Positions 10,335 through 17,824 of a stretch of DNA of 64,000 bases are shown here, one piece after another. The DNA is from Frigidibacter mobilis (lineage in GTDB: Bacteria; Pseudomonadota; Alphaproteobacteria; Rhodobacterales; Rhodobacteraceae). Positions within the stretch are counted from its first letter, which is position 1. The number at the start of each line of letters is the position of its first letter. The stretch is from assembly GCF_001620265.1 (NCBI RefSeq), contig NZ_CP012661.1, forward strand, positions 4,477,001 to 4,541,000, written 5' to 3'. The notes under the pieces are model-generated. The model ran no database searches. It was not told the origin of the DNA and was given only the letters and a program-made list of their open reading frames with translations. Made by a program: the position numbers and the translations under genes.

Positions 10335-10942
10335 CGGGCGATCTGGCCGTGAATGTTTCACGTGAAACATCGGAGCGGCTGGCGAGTTACGCCGCGCTGC
10401 TGGTGAAGTGGAACCCGGCGATCAACCTTGTCTCCAAATCTTCACTTGCCGACCTGCAAACCCGGCACTTCGCCGATTCGGCGCAGTTGTTCGCGCTGTG
10501 TCCGCCCGGTGCGCGGCACTGGGCCGACTTGGGCTCTGGTGGCGGCTTTCCGGGGCTGGTGATTGCGATCTTGGCCGCAGAACACATGCCTGACCTGACG
10601 GTGACGCTGGTCGAATCGGATGCCCGCAAGGCCGCCTTCCTCTCTACTGTCGCCCGTGAAACCGGGATTCGCGCAAAGGTCATGGCCGAGCGCATCGAAT
10701 CCCTGGCGCCGCTTGCGGCGGATGTGCTGTCCGCGCGCGCACTTGCCTCTTTGCCGCAACTTCTGGCCTTCGCGGAACGACATCTGGCGCCCGGAGGCCA
10801 CGCCCTGTTCCCAAAAGGTGCGACGCATCGGTCGGAAGTTGCCGAATCCCTTGCAGACTGGCGCTTTGACCTGCGAGAACACCCCAGCAAGACCGATCCT
10901 CTTGCGGTCATCCTGGAAATCGAAGGTGTGTCACGTGTCTGA
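10331..10942 (+). CDS. rsmG: 16S rRNA (guanine-527-N7)-methyltransferase RsmG (GidB)
   Basis: Methylates G527 of 16S rRNA using S-adenosylmethionine. The 203-residue product has the SAM-binding motif [11 protein letters not shown] near residue 62 and the N-terminal helix [16 protein letters not shown] typical of RsmG. It begins at ATG 10331 within the end of mnmG (ATGA overlap). Its residues NVSRETS near position 9 are encoded by the second parS site. The 3' end overlaps the parA start by 8 bases. Confidence 0.95.
   Translation: MTGDLAVNVSRETSERLASYAALLVKWNPAINLVSKSSLADLQTRHFADSAQLFALCPPGARHWADLGSGGGFPGLVIAILAAEHMPDLTVTLVESDARKAAFLSTVARETGIRAKVMAERIESLAPLAADVLSARALASLPQLLAFAERHLAPGGHALFPKGATHRSEVAESLADWRFDLREHPSKTDPLAVILEIEGVSRV
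10354..10369. promoter_or_regulatory. parS: parS centromere site 2 (ParB-binding palindrome)
   Basis: A second perfect TGTTTCACGTGAAACA, identical to the site at 8461-8476, lies within rsmG codons 8-14. It is read in a different frame from the first copy (N-V-S-R-E-T here, F-H-V-K-H there). Conservation is therefore at the DNA level rather than the protein level. Confidence 0.93.
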
Positions 10943-11741
10943 CCCGACCCGGCCTGCGGGCCCCCGCATCATCGCCATCGCCAACCAGAAGGGCGGCGTC
11001 GGCAAGACCACGACGGCGATCAACCTTGCCGCTGCCCTGGCTGAACTGGGTCACCGGGTGCTGGTGGTCGATCTGGATCCGCAGGGCAATGCTTCCACCG
11101 GCTTCGGGATAGAACCGCAGCACCGCGGCCTGACAACCTATGATCTGCTGATCGAAGACGCTGCCCTGCAGGACGTGATCCGCGCGACCGACAGTCCGAG
11201 CGTCTGGATCTGTCCGGCGACGACAGATCTCAGCTCGGCCGATATCCAGTTGGTTTCAAATGAAAAACGCAGCCACCTGCTGTACGACGCCCTGCGCCAG
11301 CCGGCGATTGACAGCTTTGGCTTCGGCTTTGTCCTGATTGACTGTCCACCCTCGCTGAGCCTGCTGACCGTCAACGCGATGGTCGCCGCGCATTCGGTGC
11401 TGGTGCCGCTGCAGGCCGAATTCTTTGCGCTGGAAGGCCTGTCGCAGCTGATGCTGACCATTCGTGAGGTGCGGCAGACCGCCAACCAGAACCTGCGGAT
11501 CGAAGGCGTGGTGCTCACTATGCATGACATGCGCAACAACCTGTCGCAGCAGGTGGAAAACGATGCCCGTGAAACGCTGGGGGACCTGGTGTTCACGACG
11601 GTGGTGCCACGTAATGTGCGGGTATCCGAAGCGCCGTCCTATGCCGTTCCGGTACTGACCTATGACTCGTTGTCGAAAGGCAGTGTGGCCTATAGGTCGC
11701 TGGCGCGCGAGTTGCTGGCCCGGACGATGACCGAAGCCTGA
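10935..11741 (+). CDS. parA: Chromosome partitioning ATPase ParA
   Basis: Deviant Walker ATPase that binds DNA non-specifically and moves ParB-parS complexes. The 268-residue product has the deviant Walker A KGGVGKTT near residue 19, VVDLDPQGNAST (Walker A'), and LIDCPPSLSLLTVNA (Walker B). GTG 10935 is chosen because AAGG lies about 8 bases upstream and the family N-terminus follows; GTG 10926 is a possible alternative. The start overlaps the end of rsmG, and parB follows after 11 bases. Confidence 0.95.
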   Translation: MSDPTRPAGPRIIAIANQKGGVGKTTTAINLAAALAELGHRVLVVDLDPQGNASTGFGIEPQHRGLTTYDLLIEDAALQDVIRATDSPSVWICPATTDLSSADIQLVSNEKRSHLLYDALRQPAIDSFGFGFVLIDCPPSLSLLTVNAMVAAHSVLVPLQAEFFALEGLSQLMLTIREVRQTANQNLRIEGVVLTMHDMRNNLSQQVENDARETLGDLVFTTVVPRNVRVSEAPSYAVPVLTYDSLSKGSVAYRSLARELLARTMTEA

Positions 11742-11752
11742 GGGAGAAACGA

Positions 11753-12658
11753 ATGTCCGAGAAAAAGATCGAACGCCGGGGCCTCGGCCGTGGACTTTCG
11801 GCACTGATGGCTGATGTGAACATCACCACTGCCGAGAGCCCGCGCGAGGCCCCGCGCCGCGCCGATCAGCGGGTTCCGGTGGAAAAGCTGGTGCCGAACC
11901 CGAACCAGCCACGGCGTGACTTCCCCAAGGAAGCGCTGGAAGAGCTGGCGGCCTCGATCCGCGAAAAGGGTGTGATCCAGCCGCTGATCGTGCGGGAACG
12001 CCCGGGCGGCACCTTCGAGATCGTCGCGGGCGAGCGGCGCTGGCGCGCGGCGCAGCTGGCGCGCGTGCATGATCTTCCGGTGGTGGTCCGCGATCTGGAC
12101 GATACCGAGGTGCTGGAAGTCGCCATCATCGAGAATATCCAGCGCGCCGACCTGAACCCGGTCGAGGAGGCGATGGCCTATCGGCAGCTGATGGACCGTT
12201 TCGGCCATACCCAGGAAAAGATCGCCGAGGGTCTGTCGAAAAGCCGCAGCCACATCGCCAACCTGCTGCGGCTGTTGAACCTTCCGGAACCCGTGCTGGA
12301 CCATCTGCGCGAGGGGCGGCTTACCGCAGGTCATGCACGCGCGCTGATTACCACCGACAACCCCACCGAGCTTGCCGCGCAGGTCATTGCCCGTGGCCTG
12401 TCGGTGCGCGAGACCGAACACTTGGCGAAAGGCCCTGCCGCCCCCACCCAAGCGGCTCCGCGCCGAGTATCAACGCCTGAAAAAGATGCCGATACGCGGG
12501 TGCTTGAACAAGACCTTAGCGCTACAATTGGTATGAAAGTTCAGATCGACCACAAGGGAGAGCAAGGCGGTAGCCTCAGCATCGTCTATTGCACCCTTGA
12601 TGACCTGGATGAGCTTTGCCGCGCCCTGTCCGCTATGCGCTCGGCCGAGACCAGATGA
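11753..12658 (+). CDS. parB: Chromosome partitioning protein ParB (CTP-dependent DNA clamp)
   Basis: Binds parS and slides along DNA as a CTP-dependent clamp. The 301-residue product starts with the conserved KKIERRGLGRGLSALM segment that stimulates ParA. It carries the CTP-binding motif AGERRWRAAQ near residue 93, the NIQRADLNPVEEA region, and a helix-turn-helix (EKIAEGLSKSRSHIANLLRL) near residue 158 for parS recognition. A C-terminal dimer domain closes the protein. Its 3' end overlaps convergent ybaN by 26 bases. Confidence 0.96.
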   Translation: MSEKKIERRGLGRGLSALMADVNITTAESPREAPRRADQRVPVEKLVPNPNQPRRDFPKEALEELAASIREKGVIQPLIVRERPGGTFEIVAGERRWRAAQLARVHDLPVVVRDLDDTEVLEVAIIENIQRADLNPVEEAMAYRQLMDRFGHTQEKIAEGLSKSRSHIANLLRLLNLPEPVLDHLREGRLTAGHARALITTDNPTELAAQVIARGLSVRETEHLAKGPAAPTQAAPRRVSTPEKDADTRVLEQDLSATIGMKVQIDHKGEQGGSLSIVYCTLDDLDELCRALSAMRSAETR

Positions 12659-12986
12659 AGGCGGCGGTGCAGGCCAGCGCCAGCCCCTGCATGGCCAGCG
12701 CATAGGCAGGAAGCCCCATCCAGATCCCCAGCCCGATGCTGACGGCGAAAGACGCCGTGGCCCACCGCTTGCCGGTCAGGCTGATGGCGCCGCGCTCACG
12801 CCAGTCCAGGATCGACGGGCCGAAGACCGGATGGGCCAGCAGCCAGTCATGCACCCGCTCCGACGATCGCGCGAAGGCGAATGCGGCCAGCAGCACGAAG
12901 GGCACCGTGGGGATTAGCGGCAAGGCCGCGCCGATCAGCCCGCACAGCAGCGCGATCCAGCCAAGGCTTGCCCAGAAGATCCGCAT
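12633..12986 (-). CDS. YbaN-family (DUF454) inner membrane protein
   Basis: The 117-residue product has an N-terminal membrane pair (IFWASLGWIALLCGLIGAALP and LIPTVPFVLLAAFAF), the DUF454 signature region SSERVHDWLLAHPVFGPSI, and two more C-terminal hydrophobic segments. Family members are small inner membrane proteins of unknown function. It is the last gene of the minus-strand run and its ATG overlaps the hemW stop (CTGATG). The long convergent overlap with parB suggests the last codons of each gene are under little constraint. Confidence 0.85.
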   Translation of the reverse strand: MRIFWASLGWIALLCGLIGAALPLIPTVPFVLLAAFAFARSSERVHDWLLAHPVFGPSILDWRERGAISLTGKRWATASFAVSIGLGIWMGLPAYALAMQGLALACTAAFIWSRPSA

Positions 12987-14137
12987 CAGCCCATTAGCTC
13001 CCGGATCACGCCGTTCAGCACCGCTCGGCCCGCTCGGGTGGCATGCAGGCGGTCGCCCTGCTGCGCGATCAGCCCCAGTTCCTGCAGATCTGCCACCGCT
13101 TTCGCCTCCAGTTCGCTGCCGGCCAGCGCCGTCAGCCGTGCAAGGCTGATGCCCTCGGCAACGCGCAGCCCCATCAACAAATACTCCGCCGCCTGATCTT
13201 TCAAGGCCAGCCGTTCACGAACCGTTTCGCCATTGCCGGCCTCGGCCATTTTCAGCCAGCGCAGCGGCGCCAGCTCGGTTTCCGTCGCGTGGCGCACTCC
13301 GCCCAGGGTCAGCCGCCCATGTGCGCCGGGGCCAATGCCAGCGTAATCGCCATAGCGCCAGTAGATCAGGTTGTGCCGGCTTTCCGCCCCGTCGCGGGCA
13401 TGGTTGGAAACCTCGTAGGCCGGCATCCCTGCCGCCTCGCAGATATCCTGCGTCAGGTGGTACATGTCGGCGGCGCTGTCTTCGCCCGGCAGCCCGCGCA
13501 GCCCGCCCGCGGCATGGCGCGCGCCAAAGGCGGTGCCGTCCTCGATGGTCAGCTGATAGAGCGACAGATGGTCGATCGCCATGCCAAGCGCCTCGCGCAG
13601 CTCCGCGGCCCAGGCCTCGGGCGTCTGGTCCTGCCGCGCATAGATCAGATCGAAGCTGACGCGGTCAAATGTGTTGCGCGCCACGTCGAAGGCCGCCCGC
13701 GCCTCGGCCACCGAATGCAGCCGCCCCAGCCGCCGCAGATCGGCATCGTTCAGCGCCTGCACGCCCATCGACACCCGGCTGACCCCGGCCTCTCGGTAGC
13801 CGCGGAACCGCCCGGCCTCCACACTGCCCGGGTTGGCCTCCAGCGTGATCTCGGCGTCATTGCCCATCGGCCAGGTGGCGCGCACCCTGTCGAGGATCGT
13901 CGCCACCAGCCCGGGCTCCATCAGGCTGGGTGTGCCGCCGCCGAAGAACACGGTGTTCAGCACGCGGCCCTGCGTTTCCGCGCCCACCCGGTCTATCTCG
14001 CGCAGATAGGCCGCCTGCCAGCGCGACTGGTCGATTTCCGCCGCAACATGGCTGTTGAAATCGCAATAGGGGCATTTGGAGGCGCAGAACGGCCAGTGCA
14101 GATAAAGCCCGAACCCGCCGTTCTGCCAGTCTTCCAT
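12986..14137 (-). CDS. hemW: Radical SAM heme chaperone HemW
   Basis: HemW binds heme and delivers it to respiratory enzymes; it resembles oxygen-independent coproporphyrinogen oxidase HemN. The 383-residue product begins with FGLYLHWPFCASKCPYCDFN: the cluster-binding CxxxCxxC is followed directly by DFNSH, as in HemW. It has the GGGTPSLM motif near residue 68 and the C-terminal HemN domain (LRVAEGISLARL). It is followed after 1 base of overlap by ybaN and preceded 2 bases upstream by ridA. An older annotation would be coproporphyrinogen III oxidase-like. Confidence 0.92.
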   Translation of the reverse strand: MEDWQNGGFGLYLHWPFCASKCPYCDFNSHVAAEIDQSRWQAAYLREIDRVGAETQGRVLNTVFFGGGTPSLMEPGLVATILDRVRATWPMGNDAEITLEANPGSVEAGRFRGYREAGVSRVSMGVQALNDADLRRLGRLHSVAEARAAFDVARNTFDRVSFDLIYARQDQTPEAWAAELREALGMAIDHLSLYQLTIEDGTAFGARHAAGGLRGLPGEDSAADMYHLTQDICEAAGMPAYEVSNHARDGAESRHNLIYWRYGDYAGIGPGAHGRLTLGGVRHATETELAPLRWLKMAEAGNGETVRERLALKDQAAEYLLMGLRVAEGISLARLTALAGSELEAKAVADLQELGLIAQQGDRLHATRAGRAVLNGVIRELMG

Positions 14138-14139
14138 GC

Positions 14140-14514
14140 CTATCCCCGGAAGGCCGTGACTTCGACCTCGATCAGCATCTCGGGTCGGATCAGCCCGGCA
14201 ATCACCATCGTGGCGGCGGGGCGGATCTCGCCCAGATGCTCGCCCAGAACCGGCACCACCGCATCGACCAGCGCGGCATCGGTCAGCGTGTATTGCACGC
14301 GCACGATATCCTCCATCGCAAAGCCCGCCTCGGCCAGCGCGCCGCGGATGGTGGCAAAGCAGTTCTGCGTCTGCTGCGCCACATCCCCGGGCATGGTCAT
14401 GGTTGTGTAGTCATAGCCCGTGGTGCCCGACACAAAGCACCAGTCGCCCTTCACCACCGCGCGGGAGTAACCCATCTTCAACTCGAACGGGGACCCAGAG
14501 GATATGCGTTTCAC
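14140..14514 (-). CDS. RidA/YjgF-family protein (reactive enamine/imine deaminase)
   Basis: RidA proteins hydrolyse reactive 2-aminoacrylate-type enamines or related imines. The 124-residue product shows the trimeric chorismate mutase-like fold sequence, with GDWCFVSGTTG near residue 26 and the conserved arginine in GEIRPAATMVIAG near residue 100. GTG 14514 is preferred because AAGGA lies 8 bases upstream and it creates a 4-base overlap with rdgB. An ATG at 14523 would add three residues but has its Shine-Dalgarno too close. The protein may belong to a RidA subgroup rather than the archetype. Confidence 0.85.
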   Translation of the reverse strand: MKRISSGSPFELKMGYSRAVVKGDWCFVSGTTGYDYTTMTMPGDVAQQTQNCFATIRGALAEAGFAMEDIVRVQYTLTDAALVDAVVPVLGEHLGEIRPAATMVIAGLIRPEMLIEVEVTAFRG

Positions 14515-15122
14515 GAGAAGCATCCTTTCACGAACTTGGCAAAGGCATCGGCCCGGTGGCTGATCTGGTTCTTCAGCGCAGGGTCCATTTCCGCAAAGGT
14601 GATGTCATGGCCAACCGGCATGAACATCGGGTCATAGCCATGACCCTGCGCCCCGCGCATCGGCCAGACCAGCGTTCCCTCGACCTTGCCCTCGAACACT
14701 TGATCTGAGCCATCGGGCCAGGCCAGCACCAGGGTAGACCGGAACCGGGCTGTGCGGGGCAGGGGCGCCGCCTTCGCCTCGCATTCCGCCCAGGTCCGGG
14801 TCATCGCCATCTTGAAATCGCGGCCGTTCTGCGTTTCCGCCCAGTCGGCGGTATAGACGCCGGGCGCGCCATCCAGCGCATCCACCTCGATGCCGCTGTC
14901 ATCGGCCAGCGCCGGCAGGCCGGTCGCCTTCGCCGCCGCATGGGCCTTGATCCGCGCGTTGCCGACAAAGGTGCTTTCGGTCTCTGCCGGTTCCGGCAGG
15001 CCAAGTTCGGCCGCCCCCACCACCGCCACGCCGAAGGGAGCGAGCAGCGCCGCCATCTCCTCCAGCTTGCCGGCATTGTGGGTGGCCACCAGAAGACGGT
15101 CGCCGATCAGCCGCGTCATCAC
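14511..15122 (-). CDS. rdgB: dITP/XTP pyrophosphatase (non-canonical purine NTP pyrophosphatase)
   Basis: Removes dITP, ITP and XTP from the nucleotide pool by hydrolysis to the monophosphate and pyrophosphate. The 203-residue product has [14 protein letters not shown] near residue 9, the acidic [17 protein letters not shown] region near residue 72, and the C-terminal [11 protein letters not shown] motif, all diagnostic of RdgB/HAM1. Overlaps rph by 4 bases and ridA by 4. Confidence 0.95.
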   Translation of the reverse strand: MMTRLIGDRLLVATHNAGKLEEMAALLAPFGVAVVGAAELGLPEPAETESTFVGNARIKAHAAAKATGLPALADDSGIEVDALDGAPGVYTADWAETQNGRDFKMAMTRTWAECEAKAAPLPRTARFRSTLVLAWPDGSDQVFEGKVEGTLVWPMRGAQGHGYDPMFMPVGHDITFAEMDPALKNQISHRADAFAKFVKGCFS

Positions 15123-15832
15123 GCCACCGCCGCTTTCTGCGCTGCGACCAGCTCTGCAATCCCGGCCTCGGCCAGATCCAAGAGCTGCCCCATCTCGGTG
15201 CGCGAGAAGGTCGCGCCCTCGGCCGACATCTGCACCTCGATCAGCTTGGCCGATCCGGTCAGGATGAAGTTGCCATCGGTGCCCGCCTCGCTGTCTTCCA
15301 GGTAGTCAAGGTCCAGAACCGGCTGCCCGGCATAGATCCCGCAAGACACCGCCGCCACATGGTCAAGGATCGGATCGGTCGAAATCTGCCCGCTTTTCAG
15401 CAGCTTGTTCACTGCAAGCCGCAGCGCGACCCAGCCTCCGGTGATCGAGGCGCAGCGGGTGCCGCCATCGGCCTGGATCACGTCGCAGTCGATGGTGATC
15501 TGCCGCTCGCCGAGGGCGCGCGTGTCGAACCCGGCGCGCAGTGCCCGGCCGATCAGCCGCTGGATCTCCTGCGTGCGGCCCGATTGCTTGCCTGCTGCCG
15601 CCTCGCGCCGGTTGCGGGTATGGGTGGCGCGCGGCAGCATCCCGTATTCCGCCGTGACCCAGCCCTTGCCGGTGCCTTTCAGGAACGGCGGCGCCTTTTC
15701 CTCAAGCGAGGCCGTGCACAGCACATGGGTCTCGCCGACCTTGATGAGGCAAGATCCTTCGGCGTGTTTCGTGACCCCGGTCTCGATTGAAATCGGGCGC
15801 ATTTCGCTTAGTTTCCGGCCAGAGGGGCGCAT
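15119..15832 (-). CDS. rph: Ribonuclease PH
   Basis: Phosphorolytic 3'-5' exoribonuclease that trims tRNA 3' ends. The 237-residue product begins [14 protein letters not shown] and contains the RNase PH motifs [17 protein letters not shown] and [18 protein letters not shown]. An upstream in-frame ATG at 15862 would add ten basic residues. ATG 15832 has AAGGAAAG just upstream and the family N-terminus, so it is chosen. First gene of rph-rdgB-ridA-hemW-ybaN and divergent from hrcA, a common alphaproteobacterial arrangement. Confidence 0.95.
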   Translation of the reverse strand: MRPSGRKLSEMRPISIETGVTKHAEGSCLIKVGETHVLCTASLEEKAPPFLKGTGKGWVTAEYGMLPRATHTRNRREAAAGKQSGRTQEIQRLIGRALRAGFDTRALGERQITIDCDVIQADGGTRCASITGGWVALRLAVNKLLKSGQISTDPILDHVAAVSCGIYAGQPVLDLDYLEDSEAGTDGNFILTGSAKLIEVQMSAEGATFSRTEMGQLLDLAEAGIAELVAAQKAAVA

Positions 15833-15860
15833 GGGCTTTCCTTTCCTCGCGTTTGCGGCC

Positions 15861-15889
15861 AATTACAGGCCGCACCCGGCGCGATGCAA
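15861..15889 (-). promoter_or_regulatory. Predicted promoter for the rph operon
   Basis: On the minus strand, TTGCAT (complement of 15884-15889) and GTAATT (complement of 15861-15866) are 17 bases apart, about 30 bases before the rph start. The -35 match is fair and the -10 match moderate; inferred from sequence only. Confidence 0.35.
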
Positions 15890-15924
15890 CCCCGGACTGC
15901 CCCAGCACCCCCTGCAAGTCGGCG

Positions 15925-15952
15925 TTGACGCCGCGCCCGCAGCCTTTCTAAT
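15925..15952 (+). promoter_or_regulatory. Predicted promoter for hrcA-grpE
   Basis: TTGACG (15925-15930) and TCTAAT (15947-15952) are 16 bases apart, 23 bases before hrcA. No CIRCE inverted repeat (TTAGCACTC-N9-GAGTGCTAA) is seen in this 142-base divergent region, so hrcA does not look self-repressed here. A heat-shock sigma factor could also use this promoter. Confidence 0.45.
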
Positions 15953-15974
15953 GGGCCGGCGCTAGAGGACGGGA

Positions 15975-17045
15975 ATGATGAACGAAGGGTCCAGAATCCT
16001 CGCTGAAATGAATGACCGCAGCCGCGAGGTGTTCCGCCGCGTGGTCGAGGGCTATCTGGACAGCGGCGATCCCGTCGGCTCGCGCACCCTGACCCGCAGC
16101 ATGTCCGAAAAGGTCAGCGCCGCCACAATCCGCAACGTGATGCAGGATCTGGAGTATCTGGGCCTGCTCGACAGCCCCCATGTCTCGGCGGGGCGGATCC
16201 CGACCCAGCTGGGCCTGCGGATGTTCGTCGACGGGTTGATGGAGGTTTCCACCGTCTCGGCCGCCGACCGTGAGCGCATCGACGCCACGATGGGCGGCAA
16301 CGAACCCGATGTCGGCTCGCTGCTGGACCGTGTCGGCTCTGCCCTCTCGGGCATCACCCGCGGCGCCAGCCTGGTGCTGGCACCCAAGCATGAAGCCCCG
16401 ATCCGGCATATCGAATTCGTCAGCCTCGCCGCCGACCGCGCGCTGGTGGTTTTGGTTTTCGCCGATGGCCATGTCGAGAACCGCGTGTTCCGGCCCCCGG
16501 CGGGCCAGACCCCGAGCTCGCTGCGCGAGGCGGCCAATTTCCTCAACGCCCTGGCCGAGGGCCGCACCCTTTCCGAACTGCGCAGCCATATGGGCCGTGA
16601 GATCGCCCTGCGCCGGCAGGAACTGGACGGGCTCGCGCGCGAGATGGTCGAAAGCGGCATGGCACTGTGGGAGAACGAGGGCGGCCCCTATGAGCGGTTG
16701 ATCGTCCGCGGCCGCTCCAACCTCGTCGGCGCGGCGGAGGCCGAGGAACTCGACCGCATCCGCGAGCTGTTCGATGACCTCGAACGCAAGCGCGACATCG
16801 CCGATTTCCTCGAACTGGCCGAGGCCGGCGACGGGGTGCGCATTTTCATCGGGTCAGAGAACAAGCTTTTCTCACTTTCGGGTTCCTCTCTGGTGGTCTC
16901 TCCCTATATGAACGCTGACCGTAAGATCATCGGCGCCGTCGGCGTCATCGGACCGACGCGGCTGAACTACGGTCGCATCGTACCGATTGTCGATTACACG
17001 GCGCAGCTGGTCGGGCGTCTGCTGTCCGACCGGGGCAAGGGATAG
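15975..17045 (+). CDS. hrcA: Heat-inducible transcription repressor HrcA
   Basis: Represses chaperone operons such as groESL by binding CIRCE elements. The 356-residue product has an N-terminal winged helix (VVEGYLDSGDPVGSRTLTR, then SAATIRNVMQDLEYLGLL, near residues 20-62) and the C-terminal GAF-like inducer domain ending with GVIGPTRLNYGRIVPIVDYTA. ATG 15975 is followed at once by another ATG; either may be used. grpE starts 4 bases after its stop, so repressor and co-chaperone are co-transcribed. The target operons lie outside the window. Confidence 0.96.
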   Translation: MMNEGSRILAEMNDRSREVFRRVVEGYLDSGDPVGSRTLTRSMSEKVSAATIRNVMQDLEYLGLLDSPHVSAGRIPTQLGLRMFVDGLMEVSTVSAADRERIDATMGGNEPDVGSLLDRVGSALSGITRGASLVLAPKHEAPIRHIEFVSLAADRALVVLVFADGHVENRVFRPPAGQTPSSLREAANFLNALAEGRTLSELRSHMGREIALRRQELDGLAREMVESGMALWENEGGPYERLIVRGRSNLVGAAEAEELDRIRELFDDLERKRDIADFLELAEAGDGVRIFIGSENKLFSLSGSSLVVSPYMNADRKIIGAVGVIGPTRLNYGRIVPIVDYTAQLVGRLLSDRGKG

Positions 17046-17048
17046 AAC

Positions 17049-17591
17049 ATGAGCGAGATGAAAAAGGACGAAATCCTGGAAGACCAGGCCCAGATCGCCG
17101 ACCCGGCGCCTGAGGAGGCCTTCGACGAGATCGAAGCCATCCGCGCCGAGCGCGACGAATTCCGCGACCGTTTCATGCGCGCGCTGGCCGATGCCGAGAA
17201 CTCGCGCAAACGGGCGGAACGCGACCGGCGCGAGGCCGAGCAATATGGCGGCTCCAAGCTCGCCCGCGACCTGCTGCCGGTCTATGACGCGCTGCGCCGC
17301 GCACTGGATGCGGCCGGCGAGGAACAGCGCGCCGCCGCCTCGGCGCTGATCGAGGGCGTGGAGCTGACGCTGCGCGAGCTTATAAAGGTGTTCACCAAGC
17401 ACGGGATGGAACCGATCGTGCCGCAGGTCGGCGACCGCTTCGACCCGCAGCAGCACCAGGCGATGTTCGAGGCGCCGCTGCCCGGCACCAAGGCCGGCGA
17501 CATCATCCAGGTGGCGACCGAAGGTTTCATGCTGCATGACCGCCTGCTGCGCCCCGCGCAGGTCGGCGTCAGCTCGACGCCGAAATCCTGA
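17049..17591 (+). CDS. grpE: Nucleotide exchange factor GrpE
   Basis: Releases ADP from DnaK in the heat-shock chaperone cycle. The 180-residue product has an acidic N-terminus, a long heptad-patterned helix near residues 25-75 (RAERDEFRDRFMRALADAEN), and the beta-sheet head with FDPQQHQAMFEAP and GDIIQVATEGFMLHDRLLRPAQV, which is the GrpE signature. Ends 16 bases before a strong hairpin. dnaK and dnaJ are not in this window. Confidence 0.96.
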   Translation: MSEMKKDEILEDQAQIADPAPEEAFDEIEAIRAERDEFRDRFMRALADAENSRKRAERDRREAEQYGGSKLARDLLPVYDALRRALDAAGEEQRAAASALIEGVELTLRELIKVFTKHGMEPIVPQVGDRFDPQQHQAMFEAPLPGTKAGDIIQVATEGFMLHDRLLRPAQVGVSSTPKS

Positions 17592-17606
17592 GCCCCTGCC
17601 ATTGCG

Positions 17607-17661
17607 GCGGGGGGCTTCGCGCCCCCCGCACCCCCCGCGGGATATTTGGACCAGAACGATG
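17607..17661 (+). terminator. grpE terminator hairpin with repeated tail (copy A)
   Basis: GCGGGGGGC (17607-17615) and GCCCCCCGC (17621-17629) form a perfect 9-bp stem with a TTCGC loop, 16 bases after the grpE stop. The hairpin runs into the tail GGGATATTTGGACCAGAACG (17640-17659), which recurs inverted at copy B. There is no long T run, so termination efficiency is uncertain. Confidence 0.6.
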
Positions 17662-17742
17662 CAGGTAACCAGTTCTTAACCATCCGCCGCCAGACTGGCA
17701 GTACGGTACAGGCGGGGACGCCGATGACCGTCCAGAACGGAG

Positions 17743-17772
17743 CGGCCCGCGCCAGGGGATTGGCGCGGGCCG
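17743..17772. repeat. Perfect 12-bp inverted repeat between grpE and mutS
   Basis: CGGCCCGCGCCA (17743-17754), loop GGGGAT, TGGCGCGGGCCG (17761-17772) pair without mismatch. It lies midway between two convergent genes and could act as a bidirectional terminator or roadblock, though no T run follows on either strand. Confidence 0.55.
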
Positions 17773-17776
17773 TGCT

Positions 17777-17824
17777 CATTCGTTCTGGTCGAAATATCCC
17801 GGGGGTGCGGGGGCTGGCCCCCGC
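17777..17824 (-). terminator. mutS terminator hairpin with repeated tail (copy B, inverted)
   Basis: On the minus strand, directly after the mutS stop, GCGGGGG-CCAG-CCCCCGC forms a 7-bp stem (17807-17824). It is followed by GGGATATTTCGACCAGAACG, the same tail as copy A apart from one base. The two copies face each other across the 233-base gap. Confidence 0.6.
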
